Assembly (NCBI RefSeq): GCF_024294805.1
Contig: NZ_JANCLU010000001.1
Coordinates: 124,001 to 188,000 of the forward strand
Length of the DNA stretch: 64,000 nt
Source: Alsobacter ponti
Lineage (GTDB): Bacteria; Pseudomonadota; Alphaproteobacteria; Rhizobiales; Beijerinckiaceae
Reading direction: 5' to 3'
Below are positions 7,499 through 16,237 of the stretch, piece after piece. The notes below the pieces were generated by a model that saw only the letters and a list, made by a program, of their open reading frames with translations, made no database searches and was not told the origin of the DNA. Position 1 is the first letter of the stretch; each line of letters opens with the position of its first letter. The translations under genes and the position numbers were made by a program.

Positions 7499-8128
7499 TC
7501 AGAACTTATAGTTCACGCCCCCGCGAATGACATTCGTCGAGGTGTCGATGCGGCCGAGGCCGGCCGCGGTCGGGTAATCCTGGCTGCCGAGGTCGTAGTA
7601 GAGATATTCGGCGCGCACCGTGACGTTCGGCATCACCATCATCTCGGCGCCGGCGCCCAGCACCCAGCCGGACGCGGTGTCCTTGGTCTGGCCGTAGATA
7701 TTGCTGTACTTCGTGTCGCCGAAGCCCCAGCCCGCCGTCACGTAAGGCAGGATGTTGCCGAAGCTGTAGCCGGCGCGACCGCGGATCGAGCCGAGCCAGT
7801 TGATGTCGGACTTCTCCTGGAAGCTGGAGTTGCCGATGCCGGAATAGGTGATGTCCGCCTCGGCGCCGACGACGACCTTGTCGAACTGGAAGTTGTAGCC
7901 GCCCTGGAGGCCGCCGACGAAGCCGGAGGTGTCGATCGGGCCCGACGAGCCGAAGCCGCCGCCCAGATGCACGCCGGCATAGAAGCCCTGCCAGTTGGAA
8001 ACCGGCGCGGCGTAGACCGGAGCCGGCGCGTAGGGATCGGTCCGGCGCGGCAAGTCGGCCGCCGCTGCGATCTGAACGCCGGCGAGGCCGGCGATGAGGG
8101 CGATGGTCGCAGTCTTTGCAGTTGACAT
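7499..8128 (-). CDS. Outer-membrane beta-barrel protein (Omp25/Omp31-like)
   Basis: A 209-residue protein with signal peptide (residues 1-23) followed by ADLPRRTDPYAPAPV, the standard mature N-terminus of rhizobial small porin-like proteins. The rest alternates polar and hydrophobic residues as an eight-stranded barrel would (WQGFYAGVHLGGGFG, GGLQGGYNFQF, VRAEYLYYDLG) and ends in aromatic VNYKF, the signal for outer-membrane insertion. Related proteins are Brucella Omp25 and Omp31. Start at 8128 chosen for the signal peptide. The 218 bases upstream are AT-richer and include a perfect palindrome ACACGTGT at 8273-8280. A second, divergent copy of the family lies at 44.4 kb. Confidence 0.88.
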   Translation of the reverse strand: MSTAKTATIALIAGLAGVQIAAAADLPRRTDPYAPAPVYAAPVSNWQGFYAGVHLGGGFGSSGPIDTSGFVGGLQGGYNFQFDKVVVGAEADITYSGIGNSSFQEKSDINWLGSIRGRAGYSFGNILPYVTAGWGFGDTKYSNIYGQTKDTASGWVLGAGAEMMVMPNVTVRAEYLYYDLGSQDYPTAAGLGRIDTSTNVIRGGVNYKF

Positions 8129-8346
8129 GGCAGCATCCACTCGTGATGGCGGCAGTACGCGCCGCTGAACTGTGGACTTCATACGCCAATCGGAATTGAG
8201 CTTTAACCCTAACCCGTTCGTAAGGTAACCGATCACTTAACCTCACCGGGGGCGGGACAATGGCCCCTTTACACACGTGTACGAGACGTTAAGAACGGCG
8301 CAGCTTTCCCGCGCGCGGGGGCGCGGACGGGCGCCCGGATGGATCG

Positions 8347-9144
8347 ATGACGCAGAAGTCCCCGCTTCCCCTCTCGGTTTTCATCATCTGCCGCAACGAG
8401 GCGGATCGCATCGGGCCGACCATCGAGGCGGTGCGGGCCATTTCCGACGATATCGTGGTGATCGACTCGGGATCGACGGACGGCACCCAGGCCGTCGCGG
8501 CGGCGCTCGGCGCGCGGGTGATCGAGCGGCCCTTCCCCGGCTACGGCGAGCAGAAGCGGTTCGGCGAAACCCAGTGCCGGCACGAGTGGATGCTGAACGT
8601 CGACGCCGACGAGGTGGTGCCGGCCCGTCTGGCCGACGAGATCCGCTCGCTCTGGGCGAACGGCGCGCCCGAGTGCGACGCCTACGCCATTCGCATCGCG
8701 GAGATCTTTCCGGGGGAGGGCGAGCCGCACCGCTTCGCCTACACGCTCGCGCCCGTGCGGCTCTATCGCAAGAGCGCGGGCTCCTACTCGCCGTCGCCGG
8801 TGCACGACCGGGTCGACCTCGTGCCGGGGGCGAAGGTGGGCCACCTGCACGGCGTCATCCATCATTACTCGGTGCGCTCGCTGGGCGCGCAGATCGCCAA
8901 GCTCAACGCCTACACGGACCGGCAGGTCGAGGACCTCGACGCGCGCGGCATGCGGCTGTCGACGCTGCGGCTCGTGCTGGAGTTTCCGGCGAACTTCCTG
9001 AAAGCCTATTTCGGGCGGCGGCACGTGCTGCGCGGGACGTACGGCTTCATGACGGCGATGAACTACGCCTTCTTCCGCTACATGCGCATCGCCAAGCACA
9101 TGGAGGCGCGGCTCTTGCGCAAAAACCGCGACGGGCGGCGGTGA
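8347..9144 (+). CDS. Family 2 glycosyltransferase (LPS core type)
   Basis: A 265-residue GT-A fold enzyme. SVFIICRNEADRI opens the nucleotide-sugar fold, IDSGSTDGT follows, and NVDADEVV (about residue 82) gives the DxD-like metal site. The tail FGRRHVLRGTYGFMTAMNY is the membrane-proximal helix of the WaaE/KdtX-like group, which adds a sugar to the lipopolysaccharide inner core. I infer LPS or related envelope glycan synthesis at the inner face of the inner membrane; the exact sugar is unknown. Its stop overlaps the GTG start of the next gene, so the two are coupled. Confidence 0.85.
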   Translation: MTQKSPLPLSVFIICRNEADRIGPTIEAVRAISDDIVVIDSGSTDGTQAVAAALGARVIERPFPGYGEQKRFGETQCRHEWMLNVDADEVVPARLADEIRSLWANGAPECDAYAIRIAEIFPGEGEPHRFAYTLAPVRLYRKSAGSYSPSPVHDRVDLVPGAKVGHLHGVIHHYSVRSLGAQIAKLNAYTDRQVEDLDARGMRLSTLRLVLEFPANFLKAYFGRRHVLRGTYGFMTAMNYAFFRYMRIAKHMEARLLRKNRDGRR

Positions 9145-9887
9145 GCGCGGCGCTCGTCACCGGCGCGGCCAAGCGCATCGGCGCGGCGATCGCGCGACGC
9201 CTGGCCGCGGCGGGATACGCCGTGGCGATCCACTGCCGCGACTCGCGCGCGGAGGCCGACGCGCTGGCCGAGGAGATCGCGCGGCAGGGCGGCCGAGCCG
9301 CCGTGGTGGCCGGCGACCTCGCGGAGCCCTCCGCCTGCGCCCGTGTCGTCGCCGAGGCGGCGGCGGCGCTGGGCGGGCTGGACCTGCTGGTCAACAACGC
9401 CTCGCTGTTCCTGCCGGACACGCTGGCCGACGTCGAGCCCGGGCTGTGGGACCGGCACTTCGCCGTCAACGCGCGCGCGCCGGTGCTGCTGGCGCAGGCG
9501 TTCGCCGCGCAGGCGGGCGGCCGCTCCGACCCCTCCATCGTCAACATCGTGGACCAGCGCGTGCTGAGGCTGACGCCGCAGTTCTTCTCCTACACGCTGA
9601 GCAAGGCCGCGCTGCACGCGGCGACGGTGACGATGGCGCAGGCGCTGGCGCCGTCCGTCCGCGTCAACGCCGTCGGGCCGGGGCCGACGGCGGCCAATAT
9701 CCATGACGGCGAGGAGGGTTTGGCGCGCGAGGCCGCCGGCGTTCCGCTGGCGCGCGCGGTGGACCCGGCCGAAATCGCCGAAGCCGTGCTTTACCTTGCC
9801 CGCGCGCGGAGCGTCACCGGCCAGTTGCTGGCGGTCGACGCCGGCCAGCACATCGGCTGGCGCACGCCGGACATCATCGAGACGTGA
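9141..9887 (+). CDS. SDR oxidoreductase, pteridine-reductase-like
   Basis: A 248-residue short-chain dehydrogenase starting with GTG inside the preceding stop codon (GTGA). TGAAKRIG at residues 7-14 has the Arg that pteridine reductases use for NADPH. NNAS is at 85-88. The usual catalytic Ser is replaced by Asp138 in NIVDQR, with Tyr151 and Lys155. The Asp-13-Tyr-4-Lys spacing equals that of Leishmania PTR1 (Asp181, Tyr194, Lys198). I infer reduction of dihydrofolate, dihydromonapterin or another pterin, as in FolM, but no assay evidence exists. The 3' end overlaps the convergent pgeF gene by 14 bases. Confidence 0.82.
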   Translation: MSAALVTGAAKRIGAAIARRLAAAGYAVAIHCRDSRAEADALAEEIARQGGRAAVVAGDLAEPSACARVVAEAAAALGGLDLLVNNASLFLPDTLADVEPGLWDRHFAVNARAPVLLAQAFAAQAGGRSDPSIVNIVDQRVLRLTPQFFSYTLSKAALHAATVTMAQALAPSVRVNAVGPGPTAANIHDGEEGLAREAAGVPLARAVDPAEIAEAVLYLARARSVTGQLLAVDAGQHIGWRTPDIIET

Positions 9888-10647
9888 GCGCGATGGCGGA
9901 GACGAGCCGTCCGTAATCCGGCTCGCCGCGATGCGTGGCGCGGCGGTAGCTGTAGAAGCGCGACTCGTCGGCGTAGGTGCATTCGCCGATGTTCTCGAAC
10001 CGGCCCACGCCGGCGGCGCGCAGCCGCGAACCGATGAACCCCGGCAGGTCGAAATAGGAGTGGCCCTCCCGCTCCGAGGGCCGGAAAAAGCGCCCGTGAC
10101 CCGCATCCTCGTCGAGGAAACGGGCGACGAATTCCGGCCCGACCTCGTAGGCGGCGGCGCTGATGGTGGGGCCGAGCACGGCCGACACGCGGGCGCGCCT
10201 GGCCCCCAGGCCTTCCATGGCGGCGAGCGTCGACTCCAGCACGCCGGTGAACGCGCCCTTCCAGCCGGCGTGGCACGCGCCGACGACCCCCGCTTCGGCG
10301 TCCGCGAACAGCACCGGCCCGCAATCGGCCGAGAGCACGGCCAGCGCCACGCCAGGCGTGCGCGTCGCCATGCCGTCCGCGCGCGGGCGTTCGCCGGACC
10401 AGGGGCCTTCCACGACCAGCGTGTCGGGCGAGTGGACCTGATGCACCGTGACGAGGCGCGAGGGTTCGACACCCAGCGTGCGCGCCATGCGGGCGCGGTT
10501 TTCGACGACGTGCTCGGCGGTGTCGGACGACCCCTGGCCGCCGTTCAGGCTGGCGAAGACGCCGCCGGAGACGCCTCCCTGGCGCGTGAAGAAGGCGTGG
10601 GAGACGCCGGGCAGGTCCAGGGCCGGGGCGCGAAGCGTCGGGATCAA
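9874..10647 (-). CDS. pgeF: Peptidoglycan editing factor (YfiH/laccase-domain family)
   Basis: About 257 residues, single-domain YfiH family. The conserved zinc or copper ligands are visible: VHQVHS, LSADCGP and GACHAGWKG. In E. coli the protein removes wrongly placed L-serine from peptidoglycan precursors; others of the family have purine nucleoside activity. No ATG is available at the expected place. I chose the TTG at 10647 (IPTLRAPALD), which has CGGAG upstream and sits 22 bases after midA; a TTG at 10707 overlapping midA is the alternative. It is the last gene of lgt-midA-pgeF, a common alphaproteobacterial order. Confidence 0.88.
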   Translation of the reverse strand: MIPTLRAPALDLPGVSHAFFTRQGGVSGGVFASLNGGQGSSDTAEHVVENRARMARTLGVEPSRLVTVHQVHSPDTLVVEGPWSGERPRADGMATRTPGVALAVLSADCGPVLFADAEAGVVGACHAGWKGAFTGVLESTLAAMEGLGARRARVSAVLGPTISAAAYEVGPEFVARFLDEDAGHGRFFRPSEREGHSYFDLPGFIGSRLRAAGVGRFENIGECTYADESRFYSYRRATHRGEPDYGRLVSAIALTSR

Positions 10648-10669
10648 GGCTGGCTCCGATTCGGATGGG

Positions 10670-11770
10670 TCAGGCGCGAGGGTCGGCGGCGGGGACCGGG
10701 CTGTCAAACCCCGCGACGCCGTCGAGTCCGGGCTGCGTCACCGCGATGGCCTTGAACAGCGCGCCCATGTCCTCCGCCCCCGTTCCGGCAAGGCGGCTCA
10801 CGGCGGCGTCGATGCCCGCCGCATCCGCGGTCGGGGCGCGCTTCAGCACGGCGGCGCGAGCCGAAAGGCCGAGCGCCTCCAGGAAGCTCCCCTGCGTCGT
10901 CGGGCCGAACACCGCCGCGCCCTCGGCCCGCGCCACTCGGGCGAGGGCCGCGAAGTCGACATGCACGGTGAGGTCCGCCTCGCCCGGCTCGGCCAGCGGA
11001 TCGACGAAGCGGTGCCCCTTGACGGCCTGCAGGGTGTCGCCGAGGCCTGATGCGGCGTGGCCGTAATCGATGGCGAGCAGCGCGCCGCCCTCGCGCGCGA
11101 TGCGGGCCGCCAATCGGCGCATGAGCGCGGCCGACGCCTCCGCGACCTCCAGCACCGCCCCCTCGGGGGCGGCGAGGGTGAGCGCCGGCTCCGGCTCGGG
11201 AGACAGGCCGATGGCGAGTCGGTCGTCCGCTCCGAGCCCGACGAGGCGCTCGCACCAGCCGCGCGGCGTGCGGACGAACTGGCGCAGCGGAAGCGCGTCG
11301 AAGAACTCGTTGGCGACCACCAGCATCGGGCCGGCCGGCAGGGTCGAGACGTCGTCGTGCCAGGTCGGCTCGATGTTCGCGCCGGCCAGCGTCCGCCTTT
11401 GCCGTTCGCGCAGCACCGGGCTCGTCTCGACCAGATGCACGTCGAGCGCGGCGCGAAAGGCGGGCAGCACGCGGGCGGCCCGCAGGGCGTCGGCCATCAG
11501 CGTGCCGCGGCCGGGGCCCAGCTCGACCAGGCGAAGCCGCGCCGGCGCGCCGAGGCGTCCCCAAGTATCGGCGCACCACAGGCCGATCAGCTCGCCGAAC
11601 ATCTGCGAGATTTCCGGCGCGGTGATGAAATCGCCCGCCTCGCCGAACGGGTCGCGGGTCATGTAGTAGCCGTGGCGCGGATGGCCGAGGCACAGCGCCA
11701 TGTAGCGCGCGACGCTGATGGGCCCTTCGGCGGCGATCAGGGCCGCGATGTCGCGCCCCAGCGGGGTCAC
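10670..11770 (-). CDS. MidA/NDUFAF7-family SAM methyltransferase
   Basis: A 366-residue protein of the DUF185 family. [28 protein letters not shown] is the family hallmark at the N-terminus (split: [11 protein letters not shown], then [14 protein letters not shown]), the SAM-binding motif is [12 protein letters not shown], and [11 protein letters not shown] follows. The human relative NDUFAF7 methylates an arginine of a complex I subunit, so a role in respiratory complex assembly is likely by homology. The start is a GTG at 11770 overlapping the lgt stop (GTGA). Downstream is pgeF. Confidence 0.9.
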   Translation of the reverse strand: MTPLGRDIAALIAAEGPISVARYMALCLGHPRHGYYMTRDPFGEAGDFITAPEISQMFGELIGLWCADTWGRLGAPARLRLVELGPGRGTLMADALRAARVLPAFRAALDVHLVETSPVLRERQRRTLAGANIEPTWHDDVSTLPAGPMLVVANEFFDALPLRQFVRTPRGWCERLVGLGADDRLAIGLSPEPEPALTLAAPEGAVLEVAEASAALMRRLAARIAREGGALLAIDYGHAASGLGDTLQAVKGHRFVDPLAEPGEADLTVHVDFAALARVARAEGAAVFGPTTQGSFLEALGLSARAAVLKRAPTADAAGIDAAVSRLAGTGAEDMGALFKAIAVTQPGLDGVAGFDSPVPAADPRA

Positions 11771-12609
11771 GCTGGGGTCTCGACCGCCGGCCGGCGCAGC
11801 GCCGCGAGAACGAGGGCGGCCCCGACCAGAATGACGGGGACCGATAGCAGCATCCCCATCGTCAGCCCGCCCCACAGGAAGCCGAGCTGCGGGTCGGGCT
11901 CGCGAAAGAACTCCGACACGATGCGGGCGACGCCGTAGCCGATGCCGAACATGCCGGATACGAGGCCGGCCCGGCGCAGCGCTCCCGCGCGGATGGCGAA
12001 CGCCAGAAGCACGAGCAGGACCACCCCTTCGAGGAACGACTCGTAGAGCTGGCTGGGATGGCGCGGCAGCGGGCCGCCATTGGGAAACACGATGGCCCAC
12101 GGCGCGTCCGAGACGCGGCCCCACAGCTCGCTATTGATGAAGTTCGCCACCCGCCCCAGCATCAAGCCGATGGGCGCGACGGCGGCGGCCACGTCGGCGA
12201 GCGACAGTACCGGCAGGTTCCTGCGGCGCGCCAGCACGATCAGCGCCAGCGCGCAGCCGAACAGCCCGCCGTGGAACGACATGCCGCCGTGCCAGACCGC
12301 GACGATCTCGCCCGGGTTCTGGATGAAGAAGGGCAGGTTGTAGAACAGCACGTAGAAGATCCGCCCGCCGAGCACGACGCCGAGCGCCGCCCAGACGAGA
12401 AGATCGTCCAGCACCTCGGGGGAGGGGCGGGGGCGTCCGCCCCACAGCGGCTCGGCGGCGGCGAGGCGCCGCGCGTACCACCATCCGCCGATCAGGCCCG
12501 CGACATAGGCGAGCGCGTACCAGCGGATCGCGAACGGCCCGATCTGCAGCAGCACCGGGTCGATCACGGGGAAGGGCAGGGCGAGCATGGGGGGCATCGG
12601 ACTCAGCAT
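11767..12609 (-). CDS. lgt: Prolipoprotein diacylglyceryl transferase
   Basis: A 280-residue inner-membrane enzyme with about seven helices that transfers diacylglycerol from phosphatidylglycerol to the lipobox cysteine. [12 protein letters not shown] is helix 1, [13 protein letters not shown] carries the essential His, and [15 protein letters not shown] is the Lgt signature. [10 protein letters not shown] follows. The start is uncertain: ATGs at 12609, 12597 and 12588 are all in frame; 12609 has a distant GAGG. It would process the lipoproteins encoded at 26.5 and 51.6 kb, and its lipid donor pathway includes PgsA encoded at 22.5 kb. Confidence 0.94.
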   Translation of the reverse strand: MLSPMPPMLALPFPVIDPVLLQIGPFAIRWYALAYVAGLIGGWWYARRLAAAEPLWGGRPRPSPEVLDDLLVWAALGVVLGGRIFYVLFYNLPFFIQNPGEIVAVWHGGMSFHGGLFGCALALIVLARRRNLPVLSLADVAAAVAPIGLMLGRVANFINSELWGRVSDAPWAIVFPNGGPLPRHPSQLYESFLEGVVLLVLLAFAIRAGALRRAGLVSGMFGIGYGVARIVSEFFREPDPQLGFLWGGLTMGMLLSVPVILVGAALVLAALRRPAVETPA

Positions 12610-12823
12610 TCGCGCGGCGGCCTCGTCGGTCTGCGTCGGTCTCGGGCGGCAGGCGCCCCGCCGACGGCACGCTGCATGCGCCTTCGAGGGAATCGCGTCA
12701 AGCCAGCGGCAACGGGCGGGGCCCCGGGCGCGTTCCATTCGTCGCGGGTGTCAGCGGGCGTGCGGCGTGCTACGAGAACGGCCAATTCGCGCGCCGCCCC
12801 CGCCATTGCATGGAGTTCCGACC

Positions 12824-13099
12824 ATGGCCCAGAACCGTCTCCTCGACGACGTCGCCCGTCTCGTCACCGACGCCGCCGGCATGGCGCAAGGGGTTCGGCG
12901 CGAGGTCGAGGGCGTCGTAAAGGCGCAGTTCGAGCGGCTGATCCGCGACATGGACGTGGTCAGCCGCGACGAATTCGAGGCCGTTCGCGAAATGGCGATC
13001 CTCGCCCGCGATGAGAACGAACGGCTCGCCGCGCGCATCGCTGCGCTCGAGGCCCGGCTGGCCGGCAAGCCCGCCGAAGATCCCGCCGCGACGATCTGA
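12824..13099 (+). CDS. UbiK/YqiC-family accessory factor
   Basis: A 91-residue, mostly helical protein. Residues 1-50 form an amphipathic membrane-fusogenic segment and 55-80 a coiled coil (RDEFEAVREMAILARDENER then LAARIAALEARLAG). This matches the BMFP/UbiK family, which helps ubiquinone biosynthesis in gammaproteobacteria. It is divergent from lgt and heads a rightward set with ybjN, proC and tetR. ATG at 12824 follows TGGAG. Confidence 0.8.
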   Translation: MAQNRLLDDVARLVTDAAGMAQGVRREVEGVVKAQFERLIRDMDVVSRDEFEAVREMAILARDENERLAARIAALEARLAGKPAEDPAATI

Positions 13100-13400
13100 G
13101 CGCCGGCCCCCCGGCTGCCGGCGACCGGTCCCGCTATCGCTGTGGACGGACCTCGCCTGCCGATTGTGCAGAGCGGACGAATCCCGGACGGTCCAACTCG
13201 CTCGTTGTGCGTCACGACTCGTGCGCGCTATCGTCGGAGCAAGAGGTGATTCGCCGGGAATCGCAGGGCCTTAACGGCTTCTTCGATGAGCGGAGAATTC
13301 GGGCTCGTCCGGATGCGTCGCGTCCAGGTCGGGTCGAGTTCCGACGAGTGTGCGTGTGAACCGCGTTTGACGGAGCCAGCCACGCGAGCCGGGGATCGGC
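13100..13400. other. Intergenic gap, 301 bases, nothing assigned
   Basis: Between ubiK-like and ybjN. No ORF with a ribosome-binding site, no terminator with a T-run and no RNA gene was found. A weak promoter-like pair (TTGTGC, 17 bases, CTATCG) lies near 13205-13233 and could serve ybjN. Confidence 0.3.
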
Positions 13401-13904
13401 ATGACCGCCATTGAAGTTGACGTGATCGAACGAACCGAGCATCCGCTCGACGTCGTGGAACGCCTCGCCACCGTTCACGACTGGTCGTTCGACCGGGCCG
13501 ACGAGAACGAAATCTCCGTGTCCGTCACGGGGAGTTGGGCCGAGTACCACGTGGCTTTCACGTGGCTCGAGGACATGGAGGCGCTGCATGTCGCCTGCGC
13601 CTTCGACCTCAAGGTCGCGGCGCGCCGGCGCTACGACATGCTCGAGCTGGTCTCCCTCATCAACGAGCAGCTCTGGGTGGGTCACTTCGACCTGTGGTCC
13701 GCCGAGGACGTCGTGATGTTCCGCCACTCGCTGCTCCTGGCGGGTGGGGCGGAGCCGAACGGCAGCCAGTGCGAGGGCCTGCTGAAAGTCGCCCTCGACG
13801 CCTGCGACCGCTACTACCAGGCCTTCCAGTTCGTGCTGTGGGCGGGCAAGTCGCCGCGCGAGGCGCTGGAAGGGGCGATGTTCGAGACGGTCGGCGAGGC
13901 CTGA
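13401..13904 (+). CDS. YbjN domain-containing protein
   Basis: A 167-residue cytoplasmic protein made of one YbjN fold (a tetratricopeptide-chaperone-like alpha/beta fold). HPLDVVERLATVHDWSF starts the domain and VSLINEQLWVGHFDLW is the conserved centre. E. coli YbjN affects motility, biofilm and stress phenotypes, but its molecular role is unknown. The start ATG at 13401 follows GGGGATCGG. Position between ubiK-like and proC is common in alphaproteobacteria. Confidence 0.85.
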   Translation: MTAIEVDVIERTEHPLDVVERLATVHDWSFDRADENEISVSVTGSWAEYHVAFTWLEDMEALHVACAFDLKVAARRRYDMLELVSLINEQLWVGHFDLWSAEDVVMFRHSLLLAGGAEPNGSQCEGLLKVALDACDRYYQAFQFVLWAGKSPREALEGAMFETVGEA

Positions 13905-14008
13905 CGGCTCCGCGCCGGGGCGCGCTCTCGACAGGGCTCCGCCCGCGTGCTTTCTGAACTCCGAGAGGCGGCGCCGGGCCGCGCCGCCGGTTGATCGGGG
14001 TTTGCGCG

Positions 14009-14851
14009 ATGTCCTCCTCCTCACTCGTACCGCCTGAGTCCCTGCCGTCCTCGCTCGTGCTCGTGGGCTGCGGCAAGATGGGTGGCGCCATGCTCGAAGG
14101 CTGGCTGCGGATGGGCCTGTCGGGCGAACGGGTCACCATCGTCGATCCGAACGCCGCGCATCATCTCGTCGCGGTGTGCGAGCAGCACGGAATCGCGCTC
14201 AACCCGAGCCCCGAACTGATCCGCCCGCCGGAAGTGCTGGTGCTCGGCATCAAGCCGCAAATGCTCGACGAGGCCTCGCCGACGCTCGCGCCCTTGGTCG
14301 GCCCGGAGACGCTGGTCCTCTCGATCCTCGCCGGCAAGACCATCGCCGACCTGAAGGCCCGCGTGCCGTCCATTCGGTCGGCCGTTCGCGCCATGCCGAA
14401 CCTGCCCGCCTCGGTGCTGCGCGGCGTCACCGGCGTCGCGCCGAGCCCGGAGGTCAGCGCCCGCCAGCGAGAGGTCGCGGAGACGCTGCTGTCCGGCGTC
14501 GGGCGGGTGGAATGGCTGGACGGCGAGCACCTGATCGACGCGGTGACGGCGGTGTCCGGCTCCGGCCCCGCCTATGTCTTCTACCTCACCGAGTGCCTGG
14601 CCCGCGCCGGCGCGGCGCTCGGGCTGCCGGCCGACCTCGCCGACCGGCTGGCGCGCGCCACGGTGGAGGGCGCGGGCGAGCTGCTGCACCGGTCCGACCT
14701 GCCGCCCGGCGCGCTTCGCGAGAACGTCACCTCGCCCGGCGGCACGACGGCTGCCGCGCTGAACGTGTTGATGCGCGAGAACGGGCTCGATCCCCTGATG
14801 CGCGAGGCCGTCGCCGCCGCTCACCGCCGCGCCGGCGAATTGTCCGGCTGA
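14009..14851 (+). CDS. proC: Pyrroline-5-carboxylate reductase
   Basis: A 280-residue cytoplasmic enzyme for the last step of proline synthesis, reducing P5C with NAD(P)H. The Rossmann motif is LVGCGKMGGAM, GIKPQ and MPNLPA are the family motifs, and the C-terminal signature ENVTSPGGTTAAALNVL holds the substrate site. The start at 14009 (MSSSSLVPPES) is chosen over a TTG at 13991. Follows ybjN by about 100 bases. Confidence 0.95.
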   Translation: MSSSSLVPPESLPSSLVLVGCGKMGGAMLEGWLRMGLSGERVTIVDPNAAHHLVAVCEQHGIALNPSPELIRPPEVLVLGIKPQMLDEASPTLAPLVGPETLVLSILAGKTIADLKARVPSIRSAVRAMPNLPASVLRGVTGVAPSPEVSARQREVAETLLSGVGRVEWLDGEHLIDAVTAVSGSGPAYVFYLTECLARAGAALGLPADLADRLARATVEGAGELLHRSDLPPGALRENVTSPGGTTAAALNVLMRENGLDPLMREAVAAAHRRAGELSG

Positions 14852-14938
14852 GGCGGCCTCAGGCGTCGTCGCCAGCGCCGTGGAATTCGCGCGACGTGCG
14901 CCCTATCTCCGGAGTGTAGCTGCGCCAGGGAGACGAAG

Positions 14939-15760
14939 ATGGCCAGGAAAGCCGATCCAAAGTCCGCCGCCGGCAAGGCCGGTTCGGGAGGTGCCCGCGG
15001 GAGCCGCGCCGCTTCCGCGTCGCGCACCGAAAGGGACGATAGCGCGGGCGGGACGTCGCGCTCGGCGCGCGACCGGGTCATCGACGCGCTGATGGCGCTG
15101 GCGGAGGAGCGGCGCTGGGACGAGATCGGGTTGACCGATATCGCGGAGGCGGCGGGTGTTTCGCTCGCCGAGCTGCGCGACCTGTTCCCCTCCAAGGGCG
15201 CGATTCTCGGCGGCTTCAGCCGCCGCATCGACCGGCAGGTCCTGGAAGGGACCAACGACGACCTCGTGGGCGAACCGGTCCGCGAGCGGCTGTTCGACGT
15301 GATGATGCGCCGGCTGGATGCGCTGGCTCCCTACCGCGAGTCGCTGCGGCGGATCATGCGCGACATGTCGCTCGACCCGCTCCACCTCGCCGCGCTCAAC
15401 CAGATGCAGCTCAACTCGCAGCGCTTCATGCTGGCGGCCGCGGGCATCGACACCGAAGGCCCCGTCGGCGCGGTCAAGCTGCAGGGCGCGGTGCTCGTCT
15501 GGGGCCGGACTCTCCGGACCTGGCTCGACGACGACGATCCCGGCCTGGCGCGGACCATGGCGTCGCTGGACCGCGACCTGCGGCGGGGCGGCGAGTTCGT
15601 GCGCGGGCTCACCGACCTCACCCGCATGGCGTCGCCGTTCTGCGCCCTGTTCCGCCGCGTGGCGGAGGACGGGCGACGGCTGCGCCAGCGTCGCCGGGCG
15701 CGGCGCGGCGACGAGGACCGCGACCGCGGCCTCGACGACGAGGACTACGCCAGGGCCTGA
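14939..15760 (+). CDS. TetR family transcriptional regulator
   Basis: A 273-residue protein. The first 40 residues are a basic, Ala/Ser-rich tail. A TetR helix-turn-helix follows (LTDIAEAAGVSLAELRDLFP, about residues 62-81), then a helical ligand or dimer domain, and a very basic and acidic tail (RRLRQRRRARRGDEDRDRG). Some alphaproteobacterial relatives have a COQ9-like C-terminal domain; the RLFDVMMRRLDAL segment would fit. The target and ligand are unknown. It may regulate its own cluster. A terminator follows. Confidence 0.82.
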   Translation: MARKADPKSAAGKAGSGGARGSRAASASRTERDDSAGGTSRSARDRVIDALMALAEERRWDEIGLTDIAEAAGVSLAELRDLFPSKGAILGGFSRRIDRQVLEGTNDDLVGEPVRERLFDVMMRRLDALAPYRESLRRIMRDMSLDPLHLAALNQMQLNSQRFMLAAAGIDTEGPVGAVKLQGAVLVWGRTLRTWLDDDDPGLARTMASLDRDLRRGGEFVRGLTDLTRMASPFCALFRRVAEDGRRLRQRRRARRGDEDRDRGLDDEDYARA

Positions 15761-15803
15761 GGGCCGCCGCGGCTTGGGCGCGGCCGCGTTCCGCGCTACA
15801 TCG

Positions 15804-15841
15804 AAAAGGGGCGCGCCGGTGTGCCGGCCGCGCCCCTTTCT
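15804..15841 (+). terminator. Terminator after the tetR-type gene
   Basis: Stem AAAGGGGCGCG...CGCGCCCCTTT with an inner CCGG/CCGG pair and a one-base bulge; the right arm runs into TTTC. Also A-rich on the left, so it may act both ways. Confidence 0.65.
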
Positions 15842-15867
15842 CGTGTCCGACCCGCAAGGATCGCCTC

Positions 15868-16230
15868 ATGTCCAAGCCCGCCGCCGCGCCCGCGCCCGTG
15901 ATCGCCTTCGACGACTTCCTCAAGGTCGACATCCGTGTCGGCACGATCGTCCAGGCCGAGCCGTTTCCGCAGGCGCGCAAGCCGGCCTTCAAGCTGGTGA
16001 TCGACTTCGGCGAGGGGATCGGCCTCAAGAAGTCCTCCGCCCAGATCACCGTGAACCACCGGCTCGAGGATCTCGTCGGGCGCCAGGTGCTCGCCGTCGT
16101 GAACTTCCCTCCGCGCCAGATCGGCCCGTTCATGTCGGAAGTGCTGACGCTCGGCGTGCCCGACGCGGACGGTGAGGTGATGCTGATCGGCCCCGACCGG
16201 CCGGTCCCCAAGGGCGGTCGCCTCTATTGA
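15868..16230 (+). CDS. csaA: tRNA-binding protein CsaA
   Basis: A 120-residue OB-fold protein equal to the EMAP-II/MetRS-C tRNA-binding domain. FLKVDIRVGTIVQAEPFP opens the domain, and SSAQITVNHRLEDLVGRQ and NFPPRQIG are CsaA-specific. Family members are homodimers that bind tRNA and act as export-related chaperones in Bacillus. ATG at 15868 with CAAGGA upstream. It converges on the histidine kinase gene with 7 bases between stops. Confidence 0.92.
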   Translation: MSKPAAAPAPVIAFDDFLKVDIRVGTIVQAEPFPQARKPAFKLVIDFGEGIGLKKSSAQITVNHRLEDLVGRQVLAVVNFPPRQIGPFMSEVLTLGVPDADGEVMLIGPDRPVPKGGRLY

Positions 16231-16237
16231 CGCAGGC

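Noticed and set aside
8279-8300. TTAAG near 8290 and TTAACC near 8237 as a CtrA box for the first barrel gene
   Set aside because: Spacing between the half sites is far from 7 bases.
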